From: Bacilli bacterium
GTDB taxonomy: Bacteria; Bacillota_I; Bacilli_A; RF39; UBA660
Length of the DNA stretch: 34,662 nt
Assembly (NCBI GenBank): GCA_016302505.1
Contig: JAEDNL010000008.1
Location: forward strand, 1 to 34,662
Direction of reading: 5' to 3'
Shown piece by piece: positions 16,294-24,547 of this stretch (the stretch's first letter is position 1; each line of letters starts with the position of its first letter). The translations under genes and the position numbers were made by a program. The notes beneath the pieces are model-generated. The model saw only the letters and a program-made list of their open reading frames with translations. It was not told the DNA's origin and searched no databases.

Positions 16294-16478
16294 TAGTATT
16301 CCTCAACTTTCTTAAGTTTTTTATCAAATTCTACTCTATCTATCATAATAGAGCGACCACAAGCAATACATTTTATTTTAATGTCAACACCAACTCTAGT
16401 AATAGTCCAAAGATTATTACCACAAGGATGTTGTTTTTTCATTATGACTTTACTTCCTAATTTATATTTATTTTCCAT
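16293..16478 (-). CDS. DUF951 family protein
   Basis: This 61-residue basic protein has the family pattern: KYKLGSKVIMKKQHPCG (4-20), NLWTITRVGVDIKIKC and CIACGRSIMI. The cysteines (HPCG at 17-20 and CIAC at 37-40) suggest a small zinc site. Genes of this family usually sit beside parB and ychF, as here. The ATG at 16476-16478 comes one base after the parB stop; an alternative TTG lies 9 bases upstream. No ribosome site is visible, so it is probably translated by coupling to parB. Function unknown; a nucleic-acid-binding role has been guessed from the fold. Confidence 0.9.
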   Translation of the reverse strand: MENKYKLGSKVIMKKQHPCGNNLWTITRVGVDIKIKCIACGRSIMIDRVEFDKKLKKVEEY

Positions 16479-16479
16479 A

Positions 16480-17361
16480 CTAATCAATTTTAATTTCGAT
16501 ATCTAATATATCTAAAATTCTTTCTAAATCTTTTTCACTATTAAATGGAATTATAACTTTTTTATTCTTAATTTTGACTTTATTTCCTAATTTATCTGTC
16601 ATAATATCTTCAACATATTTATATTGATTTTCTTGTTTTATTTTAACCACTTTATTTTTTCTTTCAAATATCGGATTAGCTGCAATATCCTCTAAATCAT
16701 GAACTGATAAATGTTCAAATTTAACTCTTTCACACAATTGAATCATTTTCTCTTTATCTTCTAATTTACTAAGTACTCTGGCATGTCCCATAGAAATATA
16801 ACCATTTAATATATCATTTTTAATTTCTTGAGGAAGTCTTAATATACCTAACATATTTGTAACATGAGTTCTACTTTTACCAATTTTTTTAGCTAATTCT
16901 TCTTGAGTTATATTTAGCGCTTTAATTATCCCAGCGTAAGCTTCTGCTTCTTCTATAGCAGTTAAATCTTCTCTTTGAATATTTTCTAAAAGAGCTATTT
17001 CCATCATTTCATTGTCACTAAACTCTTTGACAATAGCAGGTATTGTTTCTTTTCCAATAAGTTCACATGCCTTAGTTCTTCTTTCACCAGCAACTATTTC
17101 ATAACCTTTTATACTTTTAGTTACAATTATTGGTTCTAATACTCCATATTCTTTTATAGAGTTAGCTAATTCTACTAATTTTTCTTGATCAAATGTTCTT
17201 CTTGGTTGATATGGATTACTTCTAAGGTCCTTAATATTAATTTCAATTATATTTTCTTTAGGTGTGGTTTCAATTATTTCCTCTATTGGATCTACATATA
17301 ATGATTCATTACTAAATAGTTGTTCTAATCCTTTACCTAGTGCTTTTCTTTTATTTTCCAT
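16480..17361 (-). CDS. parB: Chromosome partitioning protein ParB (Spo0J)
   Basis: CTP-dependent DNA clamp that loads at parS and organises origins with ParA and SMC. It has 293 residues from the chosen ATG; a TTG 9 bases further upstream is possible. Domains: an N-terminal tail with a KALGKGLEQLF motif (6-16) that stimulates ParA; the CTP domain with NPYQPRRTF (49-57), GERR (92-95) and ENIQRED (127-133); a helix-turn-helix at 152-172; and a C-terminal dimer domain from about 235. It overlaps parA by 11 bases and has an AGAGGTGAT ribosome site. I saw no parS sequence in the window. Confidence 0.97.
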   Translation of the reverse strand: MENKRKALGKGLEQLFSNESLYVDPIEEIIETTPKENIIEINIKDLRSNPYQPRRTFDQEKLVELANSIKEYGVLEPIIVTKSIKGYEIVAGERRTKACELIGKETIPAIVKEFSDNEMMEIALLENIQREDLTAIEEAEAYAGIIKALNITQEELAKKIGKSRTHVTNMLGILRLPQEIKNDILNGYISMGHARVLSKLEDKEKMIQLCERVKFEHLSVHDLEDIAANPIFERKNKVVKIKQENQYKYVEDIMTDKLGNKVKIKNKKVIIPFNSEKDLERILDILDIEIKID

Positions 17362-18136
17362 TTCTTTCAATCACCTCTTTTGCTAAATTTAAATAAGCAA
17401 GAGCTCCTTTACTCTTTGGATCATATTCTATTATTGGTTTTCCATGAGATGGAGCCTCTACTAATTTAACTAATCTAGGTATTATTGTACTAAATACTTT
17501 TTCATTAAAGAATTTTCTTACATCTTCAACCACTTCTAATCCTAATAATGTTCTACCATCAAGCATAGTTAATAAAACTCCTTCTATGTCTAAATTAGGA
17601 TTAACTTTCTTTTGAATATTTAGAATTGTATGTAACAATTGATTAACACCTTCTAGTGAATAATATTCACATTGAATAGGTATAAGAACTGAATCAGAAG
17701 CCGCAAGTGCATTAGTTGTTAATATACCTAAGTTTGGTGGGCAATCTATTATAATATAATCATATCTATCCTTTATTGTAGCAAGTTGTTTCTTTAATTG
17801 TTCTGTTATAATAAATTCTTTATCTTGAACACTTATTTGAATAAGTTCAATATCAACACCAGCAAGATCTATTAATGCAGGTATTATACTTAAATTTTTA
17901 AATGGTGTTTTAATAATTGTATCTTTAATATCACATTCACCCATTATTACATTATATATACTTTTTTTAATTTTAACTCTATCAATTCCAAGCCCAGTTG
18001 TACTATTACTTTGTGGATCTAAGTCTATTAGTAAAACCTTCTTCCCTAAATAACCAAGAGAACTAGATAAGTTTATACTAGTTGTTGTCTTTCCTACTCC
18101 ACCTTTTTGATTTACTAATGATATAATTTTTCCCAC
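17351..18136 (-). CDS. parA: Chromosome partitioning ATPase ParA (Soj)
   Basis: Deviant-Walker ATPase of 261 residues. It has the KGGVGKTT motif (11-18), IDLDPQSNST, and IIDCPPNLGILTTNALAASD. It acts with ParB in origin segregation and, in Bacillus, in control of DnaA. The start is GTG (18134-18136) with a GAGGTA site about 8 bases upstream; the sequence MGKIISLVNQKGG confirms this start. The upstream 260 bases (18137-18397) contain its promoter region, a terminator and a decayed gene fragment. First gene of the parA-parB-DUF951-abgT-ychF run. Confidence 0.97.
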   Translation of the reverse strand: MGKIISLVNQKGGVGKTTTSINLSSSLGYLGKKVLLIDLDPQSNSTTGLGIDRVKIKKSIYNVIMGECDIKDTIIKTPFKNLSIIPALIDLAGVDIELIQISVQDKEFIITEQLKKQLATIKDRYDYIIIDCPPNLGILTTNALAASDSVLIPIQCEYYSLEGVNQLLHTILNIQKKVNPNLDIEGVLLTMLDGRTLLGLEVVEDVRKFFNEKVFSTIIPRLVKLVEAPSHGKPIIEYDPKSKGALAYLNLAKEVIERNGK

Positions 18137-18221
18137 GATAGTTACCTCTCTTATCTATTAAATATTTTAACATATATTACTTTTTTTGAAAATATAAAAC
18201 AACAAATATTAAAAAAGAAAA

Positions 18222-18249
18222 TAAAAAAAACTACAAAAATTTATAGTTT
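18222..18249 (-). terminator. Intrinsic terminator at the end of the acyl-CoA synthetase operon
   Basis: On the minus strand AAACTA (18249-18244) pairs with TAGTTT (18233-18228), then an eight-T run. The short stem makes it moderate in strength. It lies about 20 bases after the remnant reading frame. Confidence 0.6.
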
Positions 18250-18266
18250 CTTTACAATCATATAAT

Positions 18267-18356
18267 TTATTTTTCAACAAATTCTACTATATATTCACTA
18301 TCTAATAATTATTCATCAATAAATATTTTATTATCATTAATTTGAACTTTATCAGT
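18267..18356 (-). pseudogene. Short decayed gene fragment, possibly signal peptidase I-like
   Basis: The minus-strand reading gives TDKVQINDNKIFIDE, a stop, then LLDSEYIVEFVEK and a final stop. The wording resembles the GDxVxIxxNKxYINxxLLDExY segment of type I signal peptidases, with the expected Gly replaced by a stop. The 40 bases before it hold further stops in the frame. The match is short and low in complexity, so the identity is tentative. It lies between the FAD protein gene and a terminator, where a functional third-last gene may once have stood. Confidence 0.3.
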
Positions 18357-18397
18357 ACTTGATTAACTTTTATCAATCAATTAAATGACATTTTACA

Positions 18398-19789
18398 TTA
18401 TTTTAGTCTTTCTAATATGTCTCTTGCTGCAACTAAACCAGTTGCTGAGGCTGTAACAATATTTCCGGCTTTACCAGCACCATCTCCAATAAAATAAATA
18501 TCATAATCATTTAGTTTGAACTTATTATTTGTGTCTATTTCATTACTAAAAAATTTAATTTCAGGACCATACAATAATGTTTCATCATTATTGACACCTG
18601 GTATTATTTTATCTAATTTTTCTAAACCTTCTAATATATTTGTAATTATTCTATGTGGTAAAACTAATGATAAATCTCCTGCAACACAGTCTTTAAGCGT
18701 AGGCTCTATAAATCCTTTATTAATTCTTTTCCATTCACTTCTTCTACCTTTTTTCAAGTCTCTAAGAGTTTGTATTATAGGTTTTCCATCGCCAAGTGTA
18801 TTAGCAATTCTCGCAATACTTTCACCATATAATCTTGTATTTGTAACAGGTTCTGTAAGACCAACTTTACTAATAAATGCAAAATTTGAATTATTTGATT
18901 TAATATCTTTAAGTGAATGTCCATTAACACAAATAAATCCATAATAATTTTCTTTTGCTACAAAACCACCCGGATTAGTACAAAATGTTCTTATTTCGTC
19001 TGTATATGTATCAGTCTTAATAAATATGGTAGGATCATAAATCACATTAGTTATATCTTCCAATATTTCTTTTCTAACTTCAACTCTTACGCCTATTTCA
19101 ATACTTTGACTAGTATAAGAAATATTATATTTATCAGCAAGTTCTTGTACCCATTTAGCACCAGTTCTACCAGGAGCTATTATTACTTTTTCTGCAATAA
19201 CACTATCTTTATTTTCAATAATTATTTCATGTTCATTAACTTTTTTACTAATTATATCTACAACATTAGACATTTCATATATATCTACACCTTTATTTTC
19301 TAAATAATCAGTAAAATTTTTAATATATGTTGGTAATTTATCGCTACCAAGATGTTTTTGTTTTATTATTAATAATCTTGCTCCTGTTTTAGCAACTTCT
19401 TTTTTTATTTCATTTGCCTCATCCATATTAGAAGGATATATATCACTATCCATATTAAATCTATTAAATATTTTCTCAGTGTCATCAATCAGTTTATTAG
19501 CTTCACTCTGACTCATATATTTAAATAAATCACTTTTACCTAATTTTGGTATAAAGTTAAGTTTCCCATCAGAAAATGTTCCAGCCCCACCATATCCAGA
19601 TAATATTTGACATGTCTTACAATTAACACACTTTCCACCATTTAATTTCATTGGACATATTCTAGACTCAGCTCTATGTCCTTTATCTATAATAGCAACT
19701 TTGATTTTTTTATTTTTCTCAACAAGTTCATAAGCAGCGAATAAACCAGCAGGGCCTGCTCCAATTATTACAACATCATATTTTTTCAT
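18398..19789 (-). CDS. FAD-dependent oxidoreductase (COG2509-like)
   Basis: Protein of 463 residues with an N-terminal dinucleotide fold, IIGAGPAGLFAAYEL (8-22), and a C-terminal FAD motif, DIYFIGDGAGKAGNIVTA (near 428-446). A conserved region holds four cysteines: Cys45, Cys54, Cys57 and Cys60 (CPMKLNGGKCVNCKTC), followed by GYGGAGTFSDGKLN. This pattern is shared by the uncharacterised FAD-dependent dehydrogenases of COG2509. The substrate is unknown. The start has an AGGAG site and lies 24 bases downstream of the acyl-CoA synthetase stop, so it is the third gene of that operon. A role in lipid or quinone-like redox chemistry is only a guess. Confidence 0.88.
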   Translation of the reverse strand: MKKYDVVIIGAGPAGLFAAYELVEKNKKIKVAIIDKGHRAESRICPMKLNGGKCVNCKTCQILSGYGGAGTFSDGKLNFIPKLGKSDLFKYMSQSEANKLIDDTEKIFNRFNMDSDIYPSNMDEANEIKKEVAKTGARLLIIKQKHLGSDKLPTYIKNFTDYLENKGVDIYEMSNVVDIISKKVNEHEIIIENKDSVIAEKVIIAPGRTGAKWVQELADKYNISYTSQSIEIGVRVEVRKEILEDITNVIYDPTIFIKTDTYTDEIRTFCTNPGGFVAKENYYGFICVNGHSLKDIKSNNSNFAFISKVGLTEPVTNTRLYGESIARIANTLGDGKPIIQTLRDLKKGRRSEWKRINKGFIEPTLKDCVAGDLSLVLPHRIITNILEGLEKLDKIIPGVNNDETLLYGPEIKFFSNEIDTNNKFKLNDYDIYFIGDGAGKAGNIVTASATGLVAARDILERLK

Positions 19790-19813
19790 ATTTACTCCTT
19801 TTTACATATAATT

Positions 19814-21535
19814 TTATTCTTTTATGTTCTCTTTTTCTAATTTTTTATATGCTACTTTACCAACTAATGTTTTAGGCAAAGATTCTCTAAATTCATATTC
19901 ATAAGGAAGAGAATATTTTGCTAGGTTTATTTCACAATGATGTTTTATTTTCTTTTCTATTTCCTTAGAAGGTTTAATTCCATCTTTTAACACAATATAT
20001 GCCTTCGCAACTTGAACTCTTTTAGGATGTGGTATTCCAATAACTATACTAGTTAATACATCAGGGAATGTATTTAAAACATTTTCTATATATGTTGGAT
20101 ATAAATTATATCCATTAGAAACTATCATTCTTTTAATTCTTTGTCTGAAGAATACAAACCCATCAGCATCCATATATCCTATATCTCCTGTATGAAGCCA
20201 TATTCTTTTATCATTATGTTCTCTTAATACTTTTAAATTCTCATTTACATTGTTTATGTATCCCATCATTACAGTAGGGCCACTAATACAAATTTCACCA
20301 TCTGTACCATAAGGAACTTCCTCATTAGTACCAATTGCTACAATTTTATAATAAGTATCTGGAAAAGGAATACCTATAGAATTATCTTTATACAAACCAT
20401 TTAGACTAACACAAGTAGCGGCAGTTGACTCAGTCAAACCATATCCAATTAACACTTCAGCATTAGACCCATGCTCATGTAAACAATCATCAATTTGCCT
20501 TTTTAAATTGCCAGACATAAAATCTCCACCAGAAACTAAACATTTTATACATGATAGATCACGCTTACCAATTTTAGTATTTTTTAAAAGAGATTCAAAC
20601 AGTGATGGGACTGCACAAATTAAATTAGGCTGATGCTTTTTAATTTCACTCAAGAAATTTTTAGGAGAAAAATCAGGTACTAAAATTACTTTCATTCCAC
20701 AGCATAAAGGCGTGTGAATACAAACACCTAATCCAAAACCATGAAATATTGGTAAAATTGACAAAATTGATGTTCCTTCATTAGCTACATTAATCATTTT
20801 ATGACTTTGTAGTGCTAAAGAATTTAAATTTAGATTTGATAAAAGAATTCCTTTAGGATCACCACTTGTACCACCACTATATAATATTACAGCTGGATCA
20901 TTTGGTCCTTTTAAAGATGCATATTCACCATCATAATCATATCCATAATTTAAGAATTCTCTCCACGTCATAATATCATCAGTAAGTTCAATTTTAGGTA
21001 TCTTACCATGTGATTTATATTTATATAATATTTTCTTAATTGGTTTTAGATTATCACCAAGAGATCCAATAATTATTTTTTTAATTTTAGTATTATCGAC
21101 TATATTATGTATTTTTTCATAAACCATATCTAATACAAAAAGCAATTTACTTTCAGATTCATTTAAATATAATTCAATTTCGTTTTCTGCTGATAAAGGA
21201 TGCACCATAGATACTATAGCACCTACCATATTAGCAGCATAAAACATTATAATTGCTTCAGGAGTATTTGGCATACATATAGATATCTTATCACCATCTT
21301 TTACTCCTTGTGCCCTTAAACATTTTGCAGTATCTCTAATTCTTTCATATAATTCTCTATAAGTGCATGTTTTTCCATAATATTCATAAGCTATATATTC
21401 AGGAAATCTTGATACAGCTTCTAATAAGTAACCCACCATAGATGTATTACTATAAGTTAAATTAGGTTTAACTCTATCTTTATTGTAAAATCTTATCCAT
21501 GGTCTTTCTTTACTATTTAATTTCAACTTTTTCAC
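19814..21535 (-). CDS. AMP-dependent acyl-CoA synthetase
   Basis: Adenylate-forming ligase of 573 residues that activates a carboxylic acid, probably a fatty acid, with ATP and CoA. Core motifs: YSGGTSGDPKG (219-229), GYGLTES (near 364-370), GEICISGPTVMMGY, HTGDIGYMD, RIKRMIVSNGYNLYP and the C-terminal PKTLVGKVAYKK with the catalytic Lys. The start is GTG at 21533-21535 with GGAGG 9 bases before it, inside the upstream gene (23-base overlap). Operon: E2-like protein, this ligase, FAD protein. Chain-length preference cannot be read from the sequence. Confidence 0.93.
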   Translation of the reverse strand: MKKLKLNSKERPWIRFYNKDRVKPNLTYSNTSMVGYLLEAVSRFPEYIAYEYYGKTCTYRELYERIRDTAKCLRAQGVKDGDKISICMPNTPEAIIMFYAANMVGAIVSMVHPLSAENEIELYLNESESKLLFVLDMVYEKIHNIVDNTKIKKIIIGSLGDNLKPIKKILYKYKSHGKIPKIELTDDIMTWREFLNYGYDYDGEYASLKGPNDPAVILYSGGTSGDPKGILLSNLNLNSLALQSHKMINVANEGTSILSILPIFHGFGLGVCIHTPLCCGMKVILVPDFSPKNFLSEIKKHQPNLICAVPSLFESLLKNTKIGKRDLSCIKCLVSGGDFMSGNLKRQIDDCLHEHGSNAEVLIGYGLTESTAATCVSLNGLYKDNSIGIPFPDTYYKIVAIGTNEEVPYGTDGEICISGPTVMMGYINNVNENLKVLREHNDKRIWLHTGDIGYMDADGFVFFRQRIKRMIVSNGYNLYPTYIENVLNTFPDVLTSIVIGIPHPKRVQVAKAYIVLKDGIKPSKEIEKKIKHHCEINLAKYSLPYEYEFRESLPKTLVGKVAYKKLEKENIKE

Positions 21536-22373
21536 AAGCTTTATCCTCCAGTAATTCAGGATTTTCTATTATATATTCAAATAATTTTATTGATTTAGCA
21601 AAATAATATCCATCAGCTATTCTCTCATCACAATTAATTCCAAAATCACAAATATCAACTATTTTTTCTTTTCCTTTAGAATCAACTATTGTTTCTTTAT
21701 GTATTAAACCAATAGTTGCTAAAAATGAACTGGTTCCAAAATTAGTTAAATTATGATAAATAGATCCAATCTTTAAGTTACCTAAATTTGATAATATAAT
21801 AGAACTATAATATAAATTATCTTTTATAAACGATTCAGGAAGCATACCTTTTTTATCCAAGAATTTAAATATTCCCATAAGTGGTACTCTAATAATTTTA
21901 GGAAGTTTACCAACAATATCAACTATATTATTAGTATTTTCCTTTTTAGTTTCTTTGCTATTTCTAATCCTATCAACTTTTTGAGATATTTTTCTACTCA
22001 AATCATAAATATTATCATCTTTGTCAACTTTAATATTTATCATTACTTCTTCACTATTATCATCAAAAGCAATCTTTGCTACAAAAGCAATAATAACATC
22101 ATTTCTTTCATATGTAGTTCTATCACAAATAAATCTATTTAGAAGTTCTTTATTATAAAATAGTTTTGCAAATGCCATTGCTATCGCATGGAAATAAGTT
22201 ATTCTTAAATCACTATTGTTTTTCTTTTTATCCTCTATGTATTTAACTAAGTTAGTCATATTTATTTTTTGATTAATATATACATCTGAGTCACATCTTC
22301 TTGGCTTCAAATCAATTAATATATTGTGTAAACCATCAATATCTTTTACTTTTCTTGCATCTTTTCTTTTCAA
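21513..22373 (-). CDS. E2-like acyltransferase-fold protein without catalytic histidine
   Basis: Protein of 286 residues with the fold of 2-oxo acid dehydrogenase E2/chloramphenicol acetyltransferase catalytic domains. It lacks a lipoyl domain and a peripheral-subunit-binding domain. Visible are RRCDSDVYINQKINMT (25-40), TYFHAIAMAFAK (59-70), a strand NVGxx-like region LSNLGNLKIGSIYHNL (194-209) and the C-terminal DERIADG (249-255). In true E2 enzymes this is DHRxxDG, with the catalytic His; here it is Glu250. The start is TTG with a GAGGT site; no ATG is in frame nearby. It is first in the acyl-CoA synthetase operon. It may transfer acyl groups by another mechanism or act as a partner. Confidence 0.82.
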   Translation of the reverse strand: MKRKDARKVKDIDGLHNILIDLKPRRCDSDVYINQKINMTNLVKYIEDKKKNNSDLRITYFHAIAMAFAKLFYNKELLNRFICDRTTYERNDVIIAFVAKIAFDDNSEEVMINIKVDKDDNIYDLSRKISQKVDRIRNSKETKKENTNNIVDIVGKLPKIIRVPLMGIFKFLDKKGMLPESFIKDNLYYSSIILSNLGNLKIGSIYHNLTNFGTSSFLATIGLIHKETIVDSKGKEKIVDICDFGINCDERIADGYYFAKSIKLFEYIIENPELLEDKACEKVEIK

Positions 22374-22399
22374 CTCAATTACCTCACTATCACATTACT

Positions 22400-22428
22400 A
22401 TTATACGAAAAAAAAATTTACAATGCAA
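22400..22428 (-). promoter_or_regulatory. Sigma-A promoter of the E2-like/acyl-CoA synthetase operon
   Basis: On the minus strand TTGCAT (22428-22423), 17 bases, then TATAAT (22405-22400). The -35 lies inside the terminator hairpin of the upstream exchanger gene. Confidence 0.75.
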
Positions 22429-22444
22429 ATTAACATTGTAAATT
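22407..22444 (-). terminator. Intrinsic terminator of the exchanger gene
   Basis: An 11-bp perfect stem, AATTTACAATG (22444-22434 on the minus strand) with CATTGTAAATT (22425-22415), an 8-base loop and a ten-T run. It begins within the stop codon of the exchanger gene. Confidence 0.92.
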
Positions 22445-23399
22445 AGTATGCCAATATATAAGCATAGTATATAGCAAATAGCATAATCATAACACTTCCC
22501 TCGACTTTAGATAATACTTTATCATTAGAAGAAAAAAAATATAAAGCAAATACAGCAACCTGTACAGTCATAATATCAATTAAATTAAAACTCGATGATG
22601 AAAATCCCCCATAAACAAGAAGAGGTAAACCAAGAACAACACCTATATTAAATATATTAGTTCCTATTATATTACCGAGTGCTATATCAAATTCCCCTTT
22701 TTTAGCGGCTATTACTGTCATCGTCATCTCAGGAAGAGAAGTTCCAATTACAACAACTGTCATTGTTATAATTTTGGTGCTAATGTTTAATAATGATGCT
22801 ATTTCACGAGCATTATCAACTACTAAATCACTTGCAAATACTATTCCTATACAACAAACTATAACTAATAATATAGAAATTATCATACTATATTTAGGCT
22901 TACTATATTCAAAAAAACCTTGTTTTGATTTAACTGCAGAAACTATATAAAATATAAATACTAAAAAGAAAAATATAAATAATATACCATCAACTCTATT
23001 TAATATAAAATCTTCTGGAATCCCTCCTATATAATGAGAAATAATTGATATAGAAAACATAGATGTAACAGCAAGTAATATAGGTAACTCTCTTTTAACT
23101 ATATCATTTTTAACTTTAATAGGATTAATAAAAGCAGCAACACCAATTATTAATAAAATATTTACTATGTTACTTCCAAGTACATTAGCAATTGCAATAT
23201 CACCACTTCCACTTGATATACTATTAAAAGATATTGCAAGCTCAGGAGCACATGTTCCAAAAGCAGCAACAGTTAAGGCACTCATCATTTTAGACATTTT
23301 AAAATTAGTGGCAATAGAACTAATCGCATCAATAAAAATATCGGAGCATTTTATTAACAATACAAGCCCAACTATTAACAGTATTATTGCTTTTAACAT
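22443..23399 (-). CDS. Calcium/sodium antiporter (CaCA family)
   Basis: Membrane antiporter of 318 residues with ten hydrophobic segments and the two alpha repeats of the family: GTCAPELAISF (48-58) with GSNIVNILL (75-83), and GTSLPEMTMTV (219-229) with GTNIFNIGV (246-254). The two acidic residues expected to bind Ca2+ or Na+, Glu53 and Glu224, are present. It resembles YrbG-type K+-independent exchangers. The start has a GGAGG site. Monocistronic, with a strong terminator overlapping its stop. Confidence 0.93.
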   Translation of the reverse strand: MLKAIILLIVGLVLLIKCSDIFIDAISSIATNFKMSKMMSALTVAAFGTCAPELAISFNSISSGSGDIAIANVLGSNIVNILLIIGVAAFINPIKVKNDIVKRELPILLAVTSMFSISIISHYIGGIPEDFILNRVDGILFIFFFLVFIFYIVSAVKSKQGFFEYSKPKYSMIISILLVIVCCIGIVFASDLVVDNAREIASLLNISTKIITMTVVVIGTSLPEMTMTVIAAKKGEFDIALGNIIGTNIFNIGVVLGLPLLVYGGFSSSSFNLIDIMTVQVAVFALYFFSSNDKVLSKVEGSVMIMLFAIYYAYILAY

Positions 23400-23448
23400 A
23401 CTTCCTCCTATTATATTTATATTATAAACGATTTAATTATTTTTTTAA

Positions 23449-23474
23449 AGAAAAACTTTACTATCTGTAAAGTT
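23449..23474 (-). terminator. Intrinsic terminator of the lipid kinase gene
   Basis: On the minus strand AACTTTAC (23474-23467) pairs with GTAAAGTT (23461-23454), 5-base loop, then a short T-run. It overlaps the stop codon. Confidence 0.82.
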
Positions 23475-24408
23475 ATTCTTCATCAAAATCATTTATTTCT
23501 TCAAATAATTTGTCAATATTCTTACTAGGCAATAACATTGTATTACTCTTATTAATATTGATTTCAAATACATTAGTATTAGTTAACAATTCATCACCAT
23601 CAATACACCAAGATGGAGGAATCTTATCAAATTCTAGTTTTATATTATCTGTTTTAAAATATGTGAGTCCCGGTATATCATTCATCTCTCTTCTTTTTAA
23701 ATAATGAAGAACTTTTATAATATCCCATTTATTTTTAATATCACATAATAATACTTCAAATTTATTATCATCTAATTTAACATCAGAGTATATATTTTGA
23801 ACACCACCAACTCTATTACTATTTGTTATAAATATAAATGAAACCCTTTTCTCGTATGTTTGCCCATCAATAGTATATTTTATATTATAAAAATGTAAAT
23901 TTTGTTTTAATTGTTGAATACCATACATAACATAAGCGAGTCTTCCATACTTTTCTTTAAGTTTTCTAGGAGTAGCATAAGAAATATCAACATAAGCACC
24001 TATACATGCAACATATACAAATGGATTGTTATTTATTAAACATACATCTATATTCTTTTGAACACCATTTAATAACATTACAATATTTTTTGAAGTATTA
24101 CTACTCATACCATACATATGTGCAACATCATTAACACTACCAAGAGGTAAATGACCAAGTAAAATAGGCTTTTTTCTTTCTATGTTTCCAGAAATAACTT
24201 CATTTAATGTACCATCCCCACCTGCACATAGTAATAAATCAACATTTTTTAATTTCTTTGTTATTTCTTTAGCATGACCTTTATATTCAGTATATATTAT
24301 TTCAGTATCATACTCATAATTTTCAAGAATTTTGTATATTCTTTTTAAATCAGAACGATTTGTTAATTTACCACTATTAGGATTGTAAATAACAACACAT
24401 TTTAGCAT
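23473..24408 (-). CDS. Diacylglycerol/lipid kinase family protein
   Basis: Lipid kinase of the DagK/YegS group, 311 residues from the preferred start. It has NPNSGK (9-14), the nucleotide loop CAGGDGTLNEV (61-71), and PLGSVNDVA (88-96). It probably phosphorylates diacylglycerol for recycling in phospholipid or lipoteichoic acid metabolism. Upstream in-frame ATGs would add 25 residues (to 24483), but the ATG at 24406-24408 has AGGAAAATT before it and MLKCVVIYNPNSG matches the family N-terminus. Monocistronic; divergent from the PBP gene. Confidence 0.9.
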   Translation of the reverse strand: MLKCVVIYNPNSGKLTNRSDLKRIYKILENYEYDTEIIYTEYKGHAKEITKKLKNVDLLLCAGGDGTLNEVISGNIERKKPILLGHLPLGSVNDVAHMYGMSSNTSKNIVMLLNGVQKNIDVCLINNNPFVYVACIGAYVDISYATPRKLKEKYGRLAYVMYGIQQLKQNLHFYNIKYTIDGQTYEKRVSFIFITNSNRVGGVQNIYSDVKLDDNKFEVLLCDIKNKWDIIKVLHYLKRREMNDIPGLTYFKTDNIKLEFDKIPPSWCIDGDELLTNTNVFEININKSNTMLLPSKNIDKLFEEINDFDEE

Positions 24409-24496
24409 AATTTTCCTCACTTTTTCTATCATTATAATTATATCATTTTTTATTAATTTATCAAACATAAACAAATTAATCATATTTTAAATTTTA

Positions 24497-24527
24497 TTGT
24501 TAATAATATGAATAAATGGTGTATAAT
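24497..24527 (+). promoter_or_regulatory. Probable promoter of the PBP gene
   Basis: TTGTTA (24497-24502), 19 bases, TATAAT (24522-24527). The -10 is perfect, but the spacing is long, so the -35 assignment is weak. The leader would be about 15 bases. Confidence 0.5.
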
Positions 24528-24547
24528 ATTTGAATAGGTGGAAATAT

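Noticed and set aside
16293..18397. parS site or replication origin near parAB
   Set aside because: No sequence like TGTTTCACGTGAAACA and no cluster of TTATCCACA boxes was seen; dnaA is not in the window.
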